64,000 nt of DNA, taken from Pyrrhosoma nymphula. Taxonomy: Eukaryota > Arthropoda > Insecta > Odonata > Coenagrionidae. Numbering within the stretch: the first letter of the stretch is position 1; each line of letters opens with the position of its first letter. The notes under the pieces were generated by a model. It was not told the origin of the DNA. It made no database searches and was given only the letters and a program-made list of their open reading frames with translations. The stretch is from NCBI GenBank assembly GCA_963573305.1, contig OY754329.1:136139422-136203421 (forward strand), in the 5' to 3' direction. A program made the position numbers and the translations under genes. Positions 23,948 through 35,130 of the stretch are shown here, piece after piece.

Positions 23948-24109
23948 TTTAATCGGAAAATAACTTTTACAAATACCACACTTAACACATCAAACACGAC
24001 CCGGGTTTCAACGATTTATCGATACCTGATGATGACGATAAATCGTTGAAACTCGGGTCGTGTTTTATGTGTTAAGTGTGGTATTTGTAAAAGTTATTTT
24101 CCGATTAAA
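23948..24109. mobile_element. Near-perfect hairpin element with hammerhead-like tip
   Basis: Left arm 23948-24024 mirrors right arm 24035-24109 with about three mismatches, so the whole 160 bp can form one long hairpin. In the alternative fold the + strand at 24026-24059 shows CTGATGA, a self-complementary GACGAT-AA-ATCGTT, GAAA (24048-24051) and CTCGGGTC, which fits a hammerhead core with a very short helix III. See the findings. No ORF. Confidence 0.85.
24026..24060 (+). ncRNA. Hammerhead-ribozyme-like motif
   Basis: Seen: CTGATGA (24026-24032); helix II from GACGAT paired with ATCGTT; GAAA; helix III A-C-T/G-G-T closed by a CG loop; a C at 24059 as the expected cleavage-site base; and upstream ATAC able to pair with GTGT after the cleavage site as helix I. 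One extra T (24033) sits between core and helix II. Known: Penelope-like elements and retrozymes carry minimal type I hammerheads. Activity is inferred, not shown. Confidence 0.45.
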
Positions 24110-24413
24110 TGATGTGAAATTATGGAGTACCACATAGTTACTTAAGAGAGAGTTTTATTTACTATCTGTTAATTTATTTCAACTTATTTGTCTGAGCTTT
24201 GACTGTTACCTACTCCGCGTGGGATTTAGTATGTATCAGGTGAATTAAGGAGCTCGAAAAAATTAGCATTTCGATATTTTACTCGAAAATTTGTTGAACA
24301 AATTGGCGAGAGGGTTAAATCAATACCAATACAATATCCCAATGAAAGTGGCTGCGAATGAAGCTGATTTTCTAACTCCACCGCTTTTTTTTCTCTCCCT
24401 TCCAATTCACAAG

Positions 24414-24647
24414 GGGGTGGTAGTCCCACGACGAGGAAGAGCGAGGTAACCAGCGTCTCCTCATCTCGGGTCCGACAATTGTCTGACGGCGAGGACGAGG
24501 AGTTCCGCGCTGGAGTAGGAATGACCGCGGTGGAGCAGAGGACCGTGGTGGTGACCAACGGGTCGAGCGGGCGCTCGTTCCTCGGCAACCAGAACAAGAT
24601 TACCGGGGTCCAGGATGTGCTCAGCCGCATGCGGGAGGCGGACAACG
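24414..24647 (+). CDS. Exon D, symmetric phase-1 exon
   Basis: 234 nt after a strong pyrimidine tract (CTTTTTTTTTCTCTCCC) and CACAAG|GG, ending ACG|GTGAGTT. Phase 1 in and out. The frame reads R-G-G-S-P-T-T-R-K-S-E-V-T-S-V-S-S-S, then an acidic LSDGEDEEF segment, a VEQRTVVVTNGSSGRS part, and a C-terminal segment (NKITGVQDVLSRMREADN) that looks helical and amphipathic. This last piece and the end of exon A are the most ordered-looking parts so far. It sits in the same reading frame as exons C and E. High GC at third positions marks it as coding. Family unrecognised; cytoskeletal scaffold is inferred. Confidence 0.8.
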
Positions 24648-24929
24648 GTGAGTTAGTTGTTGGTCTCCGTTTGAAAGTCCATTCAGAAGACAATCGGATG
24701 ATGGACGAATTTCGGTGGGGGTTTGTTGGGAAAGAGGTGCTCTCGTCTGAAGTCCACATTGTGGCACAAGAAACGTGGTCGTGTTCACTAAGCCACTGCC
24801 GCAGAGGATATACCCAACATTGTCACTTTTGAACAGCTAACTTGACGATTTTTCAATGATTGTAGTGAACAAATTATGTGGTACACTGTCACGGGCACGG
24901 TTGCAAAGATCTACACCAAAGGGAAGACA

Positions 24930-25035
24930 TTCGCCTTGAAAAAATCATTTGACTTGACCGGGAATCGAACCCGGATATCCGAATTGCCGGTCATGTGTGT
25001 TAGACCCTTTCCATTCGCTATAGTGTGCTACTGGC
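24930..25035 (-). mobile_element. tRNA-derived SINE head, minus strand
   Basis: On the minus strand an A box (TAGCGAATGG, 25020-25011) is followed about 40 bp later by a perfect B box (GGTTCGATTCC, 24971-24961), then CGGTCAAGTCAAATGATTTTT. The same GTCAAATCAAATGATATTTTT continuation follows the B box of the copy at 34290-34375, so both belong to one SINE family. Absence of a paired acceptor stem argues against a tRNA gene. Confidence 0.7.
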
Positions 25036-25514
25036 TTGTTTTCCATTCAATTCAGACCCTGCGCACTAGGTAGCGCACTTCAAAACAAATAGGAAGCGGA
25101 GCCGATGTGCAATAATCAACAAAATAACTTCGATAATTGCATCCGCGATTGTATTTTGGCGATTATTTTCAATAATTTCAATTTTCAATAATAAAGTTAA
25201 TTTAATTTTTTATTACGTTTTTAAGTACCTATTTTGCACGTTTTAGACAACAATACAAAAAGCATTCAGGCGTGACATATGGTGCATATGCAGGTTACCG
25301 CACATTTACTCTGCGCAGATCGTTCCATTCAGCGCCGTTTGTGTGCGATCAATTGCGCATATGTGTTCTAGTATGAGCTAGCTTCTGGGAAATGAATGAA
25401 AAGCTCCCAAAATCGCGTCATCTCTATGGGCTATACTTTTACGAGAACTTTCGTTTCAAGCTGAAGTTTTAAATTGGTGGAAGGTCGTCATGATAGCAAA
25501 AAATACTTCGTCTC

Positions 25515-25615
25515 TTCCACAATTCATTATAAAATGCACAACTGGTTTCGGCAGGATGTACCTGAAGTTGGTGTAACTGCCGAAACCGGTTGTGCATTTT
25601 ATAATTAATTGTGGA
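25515..25615. mobile_element. Foldback element, hammerhead-like tip with mutated core
   Basis: TCCACAATTCATTATAAAATG at the left is mirrored by CATTTTATAATTAATTGTGG at the right, with CAACTGGTTTCGGCAG / CTGCCGAAACCGGTTG inside. The + strand tip has ATGTAC, CTGAAG(T), a hairpin, GAAACCGGTT and GTGCAT. ATGTAC can pair with GTGCAT over six bases (one G-U), as helix I. The core box ends in T where A is required, so this copy is probably inactive. Confidence 0.8.
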
Positions 25616-25834
25616 CGACACAAAGTTCGTTAACTATCAGAACTTCCGTAATTTATTCTAAGGCATTATTAGTATTCTACAATTTAGGCTCTCTACTTTT
25701 CTATGAAAGATAACATGCTTGATTGAATGAAAATGCTTCCCGGGATTCCCACAATCCGTCCTCCATTCTAGCTATTTGGTCAATAGGAGACTTTAATATT
25801 TTCTTTAGATCTGTTAAAACCATAATCAACTGCT

Positions 25835-25875
25835 CTGAAGAAGACTGGAAAGGCTATAACCGAAATCTCGGCCAG
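25835..25875 (+). ncRNA. Second class of hammerhead-like motif, unpaired
   Basis: CTGAAGA at 25835-25841, a possible helix II (AGACTGGAAAGGCT), GAAA at 25862-25865, then TCTCGGCC. Flanking CTGCT and AGTAT could form a four-pair helix I. No inverted-repeat arms surround it. The match is looser than at 24026 and may be chance. Confidence 0.25.
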
Positions 25876-28800
25876 TATGGAGAACATAGCCAGATCTGGG
25901 AAGAACTCTCATGCGCGTTTCCATTTCATTTCTCAGATTTTTTCTCTGTTTACCTCAGCATACTTCATCTCTCTTTTAATTTGGTCTCACTTGCTGAAAC
26001 TTCTTCCAACTTATCCACATTCCTAGCATTCAACCTTCTACAACGTTCTTGAACATTCGCTTGCCTTTATTTTAATGTTCCTCTCCTCGTCTTTGCCACC
26101 TCCTTATACTCTCTATGAAGCTCATGTCCACCTGAACTATTCAACTATTTCCCAACTTGCCTTTCTTTCGGTCCATTGAGCTTTCTCCATTCCTTTCCAC
26201 ACCCAAACACATCTCAAACGCCCGCAAAATACAGTCATTTACCTCTCCAGAGTCAACTGTTCTCTTCCATAGAAGTCTATGCTCAATATAAAACTCATCA
26301 CGTAACTTTAATTGGCGTTTTAACTCGGAGTTCCTGTGATAAGTTGTTACCTGCTACTGGAGCCGCTTTTGCTTACATATTTCTATCCATAATATCCCAA
26401 CTGCATCTTCCATTGCCGTTCAGGATATTTCTCTTGCCTGCTGTAAATGTCGGGCTACTTTCATGTTCCTTATGTCTCATACTGGCTGTGCATCAAAGAG
26501 CAATAAAAAAAGGAACTTTGTAATTGCTTGTATATAAGTTCATTGAGCTCCAGGTTTCATTATGGTGAATTGGTCGATTTCCTAATTTCTTTTGACTCAT
26601 ATTTCTGCATAGCTACTATTATGCACTTACCTCTGTCCAACTATTCTGCGTCTACACTCATTCTTATGAAGCTAGGAGAGGAGAAATAAAAAAGCTCATC
26701 TTCCGAATATGAACCCTTGGCTGTGGACTCCAGCTTGAGAAAATAACGTGTGACCCTCCTCGCGATCCACTTTCTACGATTATAACGCTTGGGAATATAG
26801 TGCCGTGGATATGTACGCCATCGTTAGATGCAATGAAAAAATTAATCGCTCGATACCGTATATTGAAGCGATGCTAAATTTATTGGGGCCTGTCGATTGG
26901 GGCTTTAATACTTCTCTTACTGTTTTCCATCTGAGGATTTTCCTACGATTTGCCTCGCTCTGCATTCACAGGCTAGGGGAGAAGAATATGAATTGTCCAC
27001 TTTTTTCCGAAGCTGTGTTTGAAAGAGATAAGCACCATGACAAAAAAAATAAACGTAAGAATTGAAACCATTTTTCGTTCGACCGGAGAAAAATGCGAAG
27101 ACCACTTTTTTTAAGTTAAATTGATAGCAGGCGTTCATACTTTGCACGATTACTGTCATGATTTTTCTCCAGCACAATGTATCTCCAAATAAAGTCCTTC
27201 GCGTTTCTCCAGTTATTAAAGCGTTTATAAAAAAATTTCAGAGTCCCTTTCTTTATACTTGATGAATGTGGTCCCGAAGTTGAAATTTCGTAGCATTTCT
27301 TCATACGGTGCATCTTACCCTGTCTGCAGAGGACAACGATAAAGCTGATGTCAAGGCGATCTGGAGACATTGCTTATCGATTTTGAAGTAAATAGTGGGG
27401 GAGGAAAATTTTTCATAAAGCATAATTTATTATATACGTGTTAAAACTTATGCGTGAAATAAGAAGCTTTTTTCCCAACACTAGCGTCTAGCGGCGACCC
27501 ACCCTTCCTTCTCATAGGGGGCTTGGACCCAATTGCCCACCTTGGACTCCACGTCAGGTGGGCGGAATCACGTGACAGTGCTCTAGAAGTTAAACGCGGA
27601 TGTGTTGGAGAGCTGCCTCGATGCTACCTGACATAATCTCCTTCAAATACGCTCATCTGCGCGCTCAAAAGCCAAATTTTCGCCCTTGGGAATGGCTGCC
27701 AGATTTTATCACGGGCGCATAAAACGGAAACGAAAATTAAACTGCCGTTTTATCGTCACTCCCCCCACCCCCTCCGGGACATGCGTATGTTTTTTAAACC
27801 CTTTCCCTTTTTCCTCGATGTGTCCGAGCCCCGCGACTAGGGATGTATTTATGGGCTGCCCTTGTGAAGGAAATCATTTACACCGGCCAGATTTTGTCGC
27901 TTCGTCGTGGGTGGCGAGGCGGTGATATCGCTGATCGAAGCATTCGTCTTCGATTGATGCAGGATGCAGTAGAAATAAAGCGGTAAACAAATAACATATT
28001 CATAGCAACCGAAAATAACAGATTATTGGGTGGTGATGACCAGTGATGACGTCAAGTTTACTCACGTCAGTTTTAACTTTGGGCCTGTGAGAGTCTAAAC
28101 TTACGTCTATCAAATTCATTTTTTTGCGAGCGAATTATAAAGGGTAGTGGTAACGTTTTCATCACTACCTCTTTGTCATTAAAATATTTTTCATAAGCAC
28201 CTATTTGAAGTAGCCATTTCAGATAATATTAGAAAGAACATCTTTATTTCTGGCATTTTTACGTATAGCTATTCTATAAAAGATGATTTAATCGAGATAA
28301 AGCTGTCGCATCTTGTTGGATCATTGAATAATAATTCAGAGTATTTAGAGAATGATTATTTTGTACGAAGAACCCAGGAGTTATGGAAAAAGTTTAGAGA
28401 GTTATAACATTGAGTCTGCTGGATGTAAGATGACAGTAATAAAACTCCCCCCGTATTAATGAAGCTTACCAGTACGGAAGCGTTTGCAGGGAAAAGCTCT
28501 AGAATAATTGAAGGTACATACATGCTCTGAGGGAGAATTTCATTACTAGTGCCTTTCGTGCCAAATCATCACCAAAAACACTGGGTCTTGAGAGACCCAA
28601 GGATATAAATGCCGAGTTTGCTAACCATGGAATATAATTGCTGGAAATTTATCTCATGCCTCGAAACTTCTTTAATATGGGTTTTACTTAAGTATTGAGG
28701 CAATTAAACGATTTTAGCCGATAGACAACGCTCTTACATGCAGATTTACTTCATGACGTTTCATGAGCCAATTTATTGCGTTTGAGTTAATCAAAGCTAA

Positions 28801-29658
28801 GTGCGTATCGGATTAGTTCAGTTGGGCGACATTGCTCAAGCTTTTTTGCGCATTGGTTTTTTTTTTACTTTTGATTTTTCACTCCTCGTCCTGAATATTG
28901 GGTAGCATTTGCTCTTTTTTGCAGCCCATATCATGCTGATATATTTCCAATTTTTTATAAGTATTTTATAAGTGTTGATAATTTTTAAATTCAAGATTTT
29001 TATTTATCTTCACAATGAAAATCTTCATACCGAGTGACTTTCACTAAAAAAAATTAGATCTATTTTTATGAAGGAGTTAAAATGTTTTTCTGAAATAATT
29101 GTATTTGAGGTATATCTCTACTTGGGATATGGATACCTGATCAAAATTATAGCGAACTTTCGGGGAAAGTTGACAGAGTAGATATTAATATGAAGGAATC
29201 ACATTAATTTAAAATTAATGCAATGCATTTGAGGCTTTTTCTTTGCTGTGTCTTACAAACATAGGTAACATGCAGTTACTTAACAGTGGTCAAATGTTAA
29301 AAATTTATAGAGTTACATTATAATCTGGCGTTGGCCATACTCTAAGCATTACCATAAAAATATATTAGCTTTTTGTTTATCATCATTAGTTATTTAATCC
29401 AAAGATTGGCTGACTACAACACTCAAGTCTACCCTATCCTCTGCTTACACTTCTAAGCCACTGTTTAATATCCCGTTTTTACCTGGACTGTTTTTGTTCC
29501 TCGGTGTTCCTCATGACATTTTCACTTCTCTACTTACTTCTATTATATTCCTTACTAATTCTTTGTGGCCTAACCACCTTGACTTCAACGTAATCTTCTA
29601 GCTGTCTTTTTGTGGTGTGTATGTAGCTATAACAAGTTAATTTCCTTTCCCACGACAG

Positions 29659-29822
29659 AGGGACCAGCTGAAGGTGACACAGCGGAGGACAGCGAAGCAA
29701 GAGCCCTGCTCAACAAGTTCCTAGGCGCCCAGGTAATTCTGCAGGGAATGGAGCCACTCATCAACGCGCAGAGTCCGTCTCTAGTGAGGCAGGTGGAGAA
29801 GCAGAGGGTGCAGAAGAAACAG
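29659..29822 (+). CDS. Exon E, most ordered segment of the gene
   Basis: 164 nt, acceptor TTCCCACGACAG|AG, donor CAG|GTAGGC. Enters in phase 1 and leaves in phase 0. It reads E-G-P-A-E-G-D-T-A-E-D-S-E-A, then a helix-like ARALLNKFLGAQVILQGMEP, then LINAQSPSLVRQVEKQRVQKKQ with a strongly basic end. The acidic-hydrophobic-basic order suggests a small helical domain or a coiled-coil edge. An internal CAG|GTAATT at 29733 could act as an alternative donor, also in phase 0, removing 30 residues. The segment might belong to a smoothelin-like family, but I cannot confirm this by eye. Confidence 0.78.
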
Positions 29823-31364
29823 GTAGGCCTGCCTTGCATTTCATTTCATCATTTAGCATTTTTGGGACAACTTGGACCGATGATGCTTTGCCTGGATTTT
29901 TTTGCTTGTGCATGACTCGTGCACGTTTCAGTTTGGGGAATCAAGTGGCTTAAATTATTTGAAGCCCCAAAAATCTGACTGTAACGACTGAAATTATACT
30001 TGACGTATGATGTAATAATGGTGATGTTGATTGATAACTCGTGTATCTCATACTTTTGGTGTCATAGGATCTTTCCTCATGCTCTATTTCATCGCCTTAC
30101 CTCGTACATCGTATCTTTTATGGCGTTAAAATGAAGGAATAAGCTGTTTTATCCCGGATAAAGCTACAAGGTTACACGATGATAGTTCCCAATGTCACTT
30201 TTTGGGTACACAATGTAACTGATTTCCCGTTTGAAACTTGCGAAATGAAACTTTAAAGCATCACTTAGGATGCATTGTTGCACACATTTGGAGATAAAAA
30301 TCAAGTACGCTCATCGGTTATTATTAAAAGTCGTTGCTAGGAATGGTGTATCAACATATTATTATTGGAATTTCAACGGAAGAACATTTGATTTTTATCG
30401 GAAGAACGTTTTTATCAGCTTTCATACTAAATGAATGTTTAGGAAAATCCAAAGTTACAGTTCATTCCATTTTCTGATGGCTCATCACAGTTCGTGATTT
30501 TATGCTTTATAGTTCATTTAACATGATGGCTGTAAAAGTGAATCATCATTTTCGGTTTGGCCAAAATTAGAAAAAAAACAATGTAACTGGGTTGTTACGA
30601 CCCATCGCTTTAGAATGTATAGTAATGGATGATATGCCTACAAACCTTGGTTTCAATTACTGCTATACACCGCGTCTAAAAGTCTTAGTTTCAGATGATT
30701 CTCCTGTATTTAAATATATCATATATTTCTCCAATAAATATTTAAATTAGTTGCTGATATGAATGTCTTACGGTCTTTTAAAGAGGCCAGATCAAGGAAC
30801 ATAAGCCTTTAGGAGACTCAAATCAAGGATTTTAAATTATTACTGACGAGTTTTAACTTTCGTCATGGTTTCGGCCCTGTATATTCCAAGGACGTTAATA
30901 TTTTATAAATTTCAGAGACATTGCAATGAATAGGTGCGACAGTGATGAGGTTTAAATGGCAAAGGAAACGTTTTTAAACTTCCTTACTAAGTCATTATAT
31001 TTTTATTCATTTTAATAGACCTTTTTTTCAAAATTATAGCTCTTTACCAGTGAAATCCTTGAAGTCGAACTTGGCATGAAACAGTTGACATCGGGTGAAA
31101 TTTAGCTTCTTGCTTGAACTGTGAAACTACTGGGCTTTATTAGAAGTATGAATTTGGCACATGATTTAAATGCTATATGCCCACCGGAAACTGATTTGGA
31201 AATGCTGGGTAACTCGATAAAAATCAAGGGGAACTCATAGTCTTCGTCTAGTGGAGTAACAAACCTTCTTGAGTTTACCAAGTCATTTTCACACTATCCT
31301 GAAGAGGCCATCAAGCTTCACCTTCAGTACTTCCACCCTAGTTTTCTTCTCCGGGAAGAGCTGT

Positions 31365-31730
31365 CAAGAATAGTTTACGCATTGTAGCGGAAGCGCGCCT
31401 TCTGCGTTTCCATGGGGCTTTCCACACCCCGTCTCTCCACAACCGGTATTTGGGACCAATGGCAACGACTCATTTCCCCATGCCGTTAGAAGTTCACATC
31501 TCCTCCGATGGAGGCGCCGCTTCCAGGCCGGAGTTTTTTCGAAAGACTCTCCTCTCTCTCCCGCCCTTTCGCCGCTCCTTCTCTGTTCTCCGATCTCGAG
31601 GGTAAACAAACTGAACTCCGGTCTTTTCTCAACCACTGCCAGATAGGAGTGCCTCATCGTCGGAAAAGTATTCGCCAGTCTCAGAGGCCCCTGCTTCCAC
31701 TGTGGCGCTGCTACTCTGTTACTCGTTAAG
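31365..31730. promoter_or_regulatory. GC island in intron
   Basis: GC content rises abruptly for about 360 bp, with pyrimidine-rich TCTC/CCTC tracts. It contains candidate exon F. It could equally be an internal promoter region. No TATA box stands out. Confidence 0.3.
31490..31601 (+). CDS. Candidate exon F (phase 0 to 1), weak
   Basis: 112 nt between CCGTTAG| and GAGG|GTAAAC. It enters in phase 0 and leaves in phase 1, exactly the phase needed between exons E and G. The frame reads K-F-T-S-P-P-M-E-A-P-L-P-G-R-S-F-F-E-R-L and continues Ser/Pro/Phe-rich to L-F-S-D-L-E. Joined to exon G, the split codon gives Asp. Against it: a modest pyrimidine tract, a non-ideal donor, and a surrounding GC island that is open on both strands. 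The phase agreement has about a one-in-nine chance of arising by accident. Confidence 0.3.
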
Positions 31731-33827
31731 AAATGCTAGCCACAACATTAAATTTGCTATATTTCGTACCAATTAGTTGGAAAAAGTCGCAATTTTAAGT
31801 CAAATTTTAACATTTTCATCGGTAGAAGCGTCGGTAAGAAGTGACTACACAAGTTAGGCTGTCACGTGAAAGTGAGTCACTTAGTTTCTCACAGAAAGGC
31901 AAAAAGAAGTAATAGATTGATTCTGAGGCTAGCTCCGAATCAATGCACAACAGAAATATAGCTTAGCCTTTTATCCCACATGGCTAAGACTTATGATCGG
32001 TGGAAAATCGTGCCAGGTACTTTAAAAATATATTACATCGTTCTTGAGAACCGAAATATTGTAAAGAAAAAAATTGAGATTGCCTGATGTGTGGTGTCGT
32101 CGAGAAGAATTCATTTTTTGCGACGATTTTGGACACCGGTGGGATGACGACGATTTCTCATAGATTCAGAGGAGAGCACCACAGACTTCTTAGCGTGTCC
32201 AGCGCCCATGGCAAAGAGGCCGAAGGAGAAATCACTTTCTCTCACGCGGGTGACATCACGTATTTGTTTTCCAATTATGAAGTGGGTTTTCTTTCGATAA
32301 TTCATAACTCCGCCGAGTGCTTGTTTTTCTCATCGCCCAACCTCTTTCTCCCAGACACCACCGGACCAGCGGTCAATTCCTTTAATCTTGCCTCATTTCT
32401 AAATCCACTCGACTCCTCTCCACCGTTTTCAGTGTTTGGGAGAGAATGTCTTCAATTTGTAAGACTACGGCGCTTTTATTTTTCCTCGCAATGCACCTCT
32501 CTCTCATCACAAACAAGATTTATTCTTACGATTGATTTTATTTTTTTGTGTACATTTTAGGAAAAGTGAAAGAAAAACCCACAGCGGAAGATATGCGCGA
32601 GTGAATATCACTAATAGAAAGCGTACTGATATTAGAACACAGTTGTTCGTTTTACACAGATATTTATAAATGTTTTTCAGCTGTAGTCGCTCCTTTAAGT
32701 AATCTTAAATTTTCTCGTGTTTTCAGACACTATAAGCATGTAAGTAACTAACTGATATATGATAAATCTTATTTTATCACAATGGGTAATATTATTCCTA
32801 TCTCTTAATCATTTAAATATTATTTAATTATACATTAATGGGTGTTTAAAACCTTGTCTGTGTTGTTAAAGGTTTGTGGCTTTATCCATAGTGCGGATGA
32901 ATATTTTCATTGGCGTGTAATTATTTCGCAAGATTACCTTCAATTATTTCACACGCAAAGAAAAACAAATACAAAGTTTTTCAATATAGCTTGTGTTGGC
33001 TGTTGCTAGAAATTGAACCCTTACCTATACTTCTCCCTTGCTTAGCACGGGAGTTCATTGAGAGTTAAGAAACTTACTTTGCCTTTCAGTTCTACGCAGT
33101 TACTTGTTACATGCTACTTTTCCCTTGATTTAGCATTATTTTGCTCAAATTATTGCATTAATTTCCATATATCTTGGAATCTTATTATTTTTAGCGCGCA
33201 TTACTTGTTTTTTTTTTTAATTCTTCTTGCTTTCATTCCTGGAGGGATCTTTCTTCATTTTTACTCAACTTGGAAAACAAATAAAATCTAATTTCAATGT
33301 CTAGTGTTGCTGTTTCACAATCAAATTATTTTGCTACGTACCTACATGAGTATTCTTGAAGTTTCAATGGATACAAGATAATCGAAGATTTTTCGGTAAT
33401 TTCGGGGAAATGTGCTGAATTATCTAAGTCTATATTCATTCATTTAGCTTTGCATGTCATATTATCTAGGATTCATATGGAATGACTATTGCAGTAATAC
33501 GCTTTTATATATGGGGAAGTTAATTGATGCTTAAAAATTTATCTTTCTCTTATATCTCGCGCCGAAGTAAAGACGTACGAGTCACAGCTTTCTTCCTACG
33601 GATTGAATTTCTGAAATATTTTTCTAGATGATTCCTCTTCATGACCTCTTATTAAAATATAAATGTTATTTTTTCATTCTGGGGATATAGGATCTAATTA
33701 ATTATTTATTAATGAATGGACCTATATCTCCTGATGGAAACAAAATTATATAAAATATTTTTTAAATTTAATCGAATTTCTGAACTCAAGTAAAAAAACT
33801 TGGTATTGCCCGCAGAATAATTTATTT

Positions 33828-33873
33828 AATGTACAGCGCGTTTTGAGGTCAAAGCTTCATCTTCAGGTACATT
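33828..33873 (-). ncRNA. Degenerate hammerhead-like motif, minus strand
   Basis: On the minus strand: AATGTAC, CTGAAGA (33866-33860), a spacer, then AAAACGCGCT and GTACATT. AATGTAC and GTACATT are perfectly complementary (7 bp) and would form helix I. The CTGANGA box is intact, but the GAAA box is altered, so it is probably inactive. It is a single copy without a second mirrored arm. Confidence 0.4.
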
Positions 33874-34289
33874 GTTAGTCAAGTTGAATTTCTGAAGTGT
33901 TCCTTGGAATTTAAATTAATTTCACGTATGCCTTGTAATTTCAAATTTTAGTCAAGTCACAGGAACTCGCTGCACTTTAGTTGGTACTCTTTGAACTCAA
34001 ATAATGGAAGTAAATTTACCCGCAGTCCTCTCGCAGAGCCACGGATAACTGACGACAAGAGTGAATGCACCACTAGGCCGACAGGCGAAAAGAAAAACGT
34101 TAATCTTGAGTTATTTTTTATTCTGTGGATCATATTTCGAATCACTGGCCTTCTTATGAACTCAAAAATGTAGGTTGTCAGCTGTCTTACATCGGACAAA
34201 TTCATTGCAAAAATTACTAAAATGATGTAGCACGAAGTCACTTGCTCGGATGCAAGGGATAACACCGAGGTGTGCAAATTCACGATCAA

Positions 34290-34375
34290 AAATATCATTT
34301 GATTTGACAGAGAATCAAACCTAGATCTTCCATATATTTTACAGATGTGATAGCCAGTTAGGCCACCAAGCCTTG
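34290..34375 (-). mobile_element. tRNA-derived SINE head, minus strand
   Basis: Perfect A box TGGCCTAACTGG (34365-34354) and B-box-like GGTTTGATTCT (34321-34311), followed by GTCAAATCAAATGATATTTTT. Same family as 24930-25035. Confidence 0.7.
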
Positions 34376-34559
34376 GATTATTTGTGTAACTGGCATAAAC
34401 ACCTGAACGGCAATAAAGAGATCCGGAATCGATTCACGGGGAAGTCAATTTATTTTATTCATTGTGATATTACCCACCTATGTTTTGCATTGATTTGAAT
34501 CGAAAATTATCAGATTTGATTCCATTCATATTCATAATTAACCTCCAGCTTTGATCAGC

Positions 34560-35130
34560 TCTGTTTCGATTGTAAACATTGTCGTGAGAGGCGCTACTGA
34601 CACTCCCCCTTCCTCTCGAGTAAAATGCAGTTACGTTGGCAGCGTTGCCTGTCATGTGCTCCCTCCTCTCCTAAGCTGACCCCTTTCACACGAACCTTCC
34701 CCCTCTTGACGACAAGCTCCCGCGCAGGCCACTGCCACCATGTTTCACTACCGCAATAATGATCATTCACGACCATGCCACGTTTCAAACGTCAAACATT
34801 CCCGAAAACAAAAACAAATCGGGTGAGAGAGTGGTCGGTGGCCCACTTACTCAAAACTCTGTGAGCGCTGGTGTCCGTCAGTCCTTTTCGCGCTTCCTTT
34901 GTCTTTCTTTCCGTGCTTCGGCCGAAACGCACCGTGTGGTCCTTGGGTGGTCGGCCCACTCATCAGAGGGCTTTGCCTCTCTCTCTCTCTCTCTCTTTCT
35001 CTCACTCTTGGCGCTTCTAAATGGAGTGCAAACAACAGTTTCCCGTGCCTCCGAACGTAGTTTCGTGTTCGGACGGTAGCATCGCTTCCGATTTTTGCTG
35101 TTGGCCCATTTTTTTGAGTTTCCCATCGCC
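34560..35130. promoter_or_regulatory. GC island with (CT)n tract, possible promoter region
   Basis: GC-rich for about 570 bp, with a (TC)n run at 34976-35005 that is GAGA-factor-like on the minus strand and an arthropod initiator-like TCAGT near 34879. Short frames are open on both strands. No exon can be defined. Alternative promoter activity is inference. Confidence 0.3.
34976..35005 (+). repeat. (CT)n / (GA)n microsatellite
   Basis: About twelve CT units with a minor interruption. (GA)n tracts bind GAGA-type factors in insects, but they are also common simple repeats. Confidence 0.85.

Larger units (their letters stand above)
20178..24413 (+). other. Intron between exons C and D
   Basis: 4.2 kb. 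Contains copies of the TTTTGACGTC repeat family (20500-20600 and 21100-21190), a foldback at 20783-20986, a 133-bp tandem repeat at 22718-23010, a retrotransposon-like tail ending near 23280, and a large hairpin at 23948-24109. No gene seen. Confidence 0.65.
24648..29658 (+). other. Intron between exons D and E
   Basis: 5.0 kb. Contains a tRNA-like SINE on the minus strand (24930-25035), a foldback at 25515-25615, a hammerhead-like motif at 25835-25875, and a GC-moderate stretch at 27480-27960 with no recognisable gene. 28000-29600 is AT-rich and I see nothing in it. Confidence 0.6.

Noticed and set aside
24226..24759. 177-codon minus-strand frame spanning exon D
   Set aside because: Extends through the + strand acceptor and intron. 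Its composition tracks the complement of exon D, and no minus-strand splice signals or domain are seen.
24940..25035. Possible tRNA gene on the minus strand
   Set aside because: A and B boxes are present but the acceptor ends do not pair, and a sister copy at 34290 has the same downstream module; a SINE.
29732..29745. A 12-nt mini-intron (GTAATTCTGCAG) in exon E
   Set aside because: Far below the minimum length for spliceosomal introns; treated only as a possible alternative donor.
32087..32560. 157-codon + strand frame, the longest in the window
   Set aside because: No domain, no Kozak-like start or splice support, and a composition like the surrounding intron. Expected by chance at this length in 64 kb with six frames.
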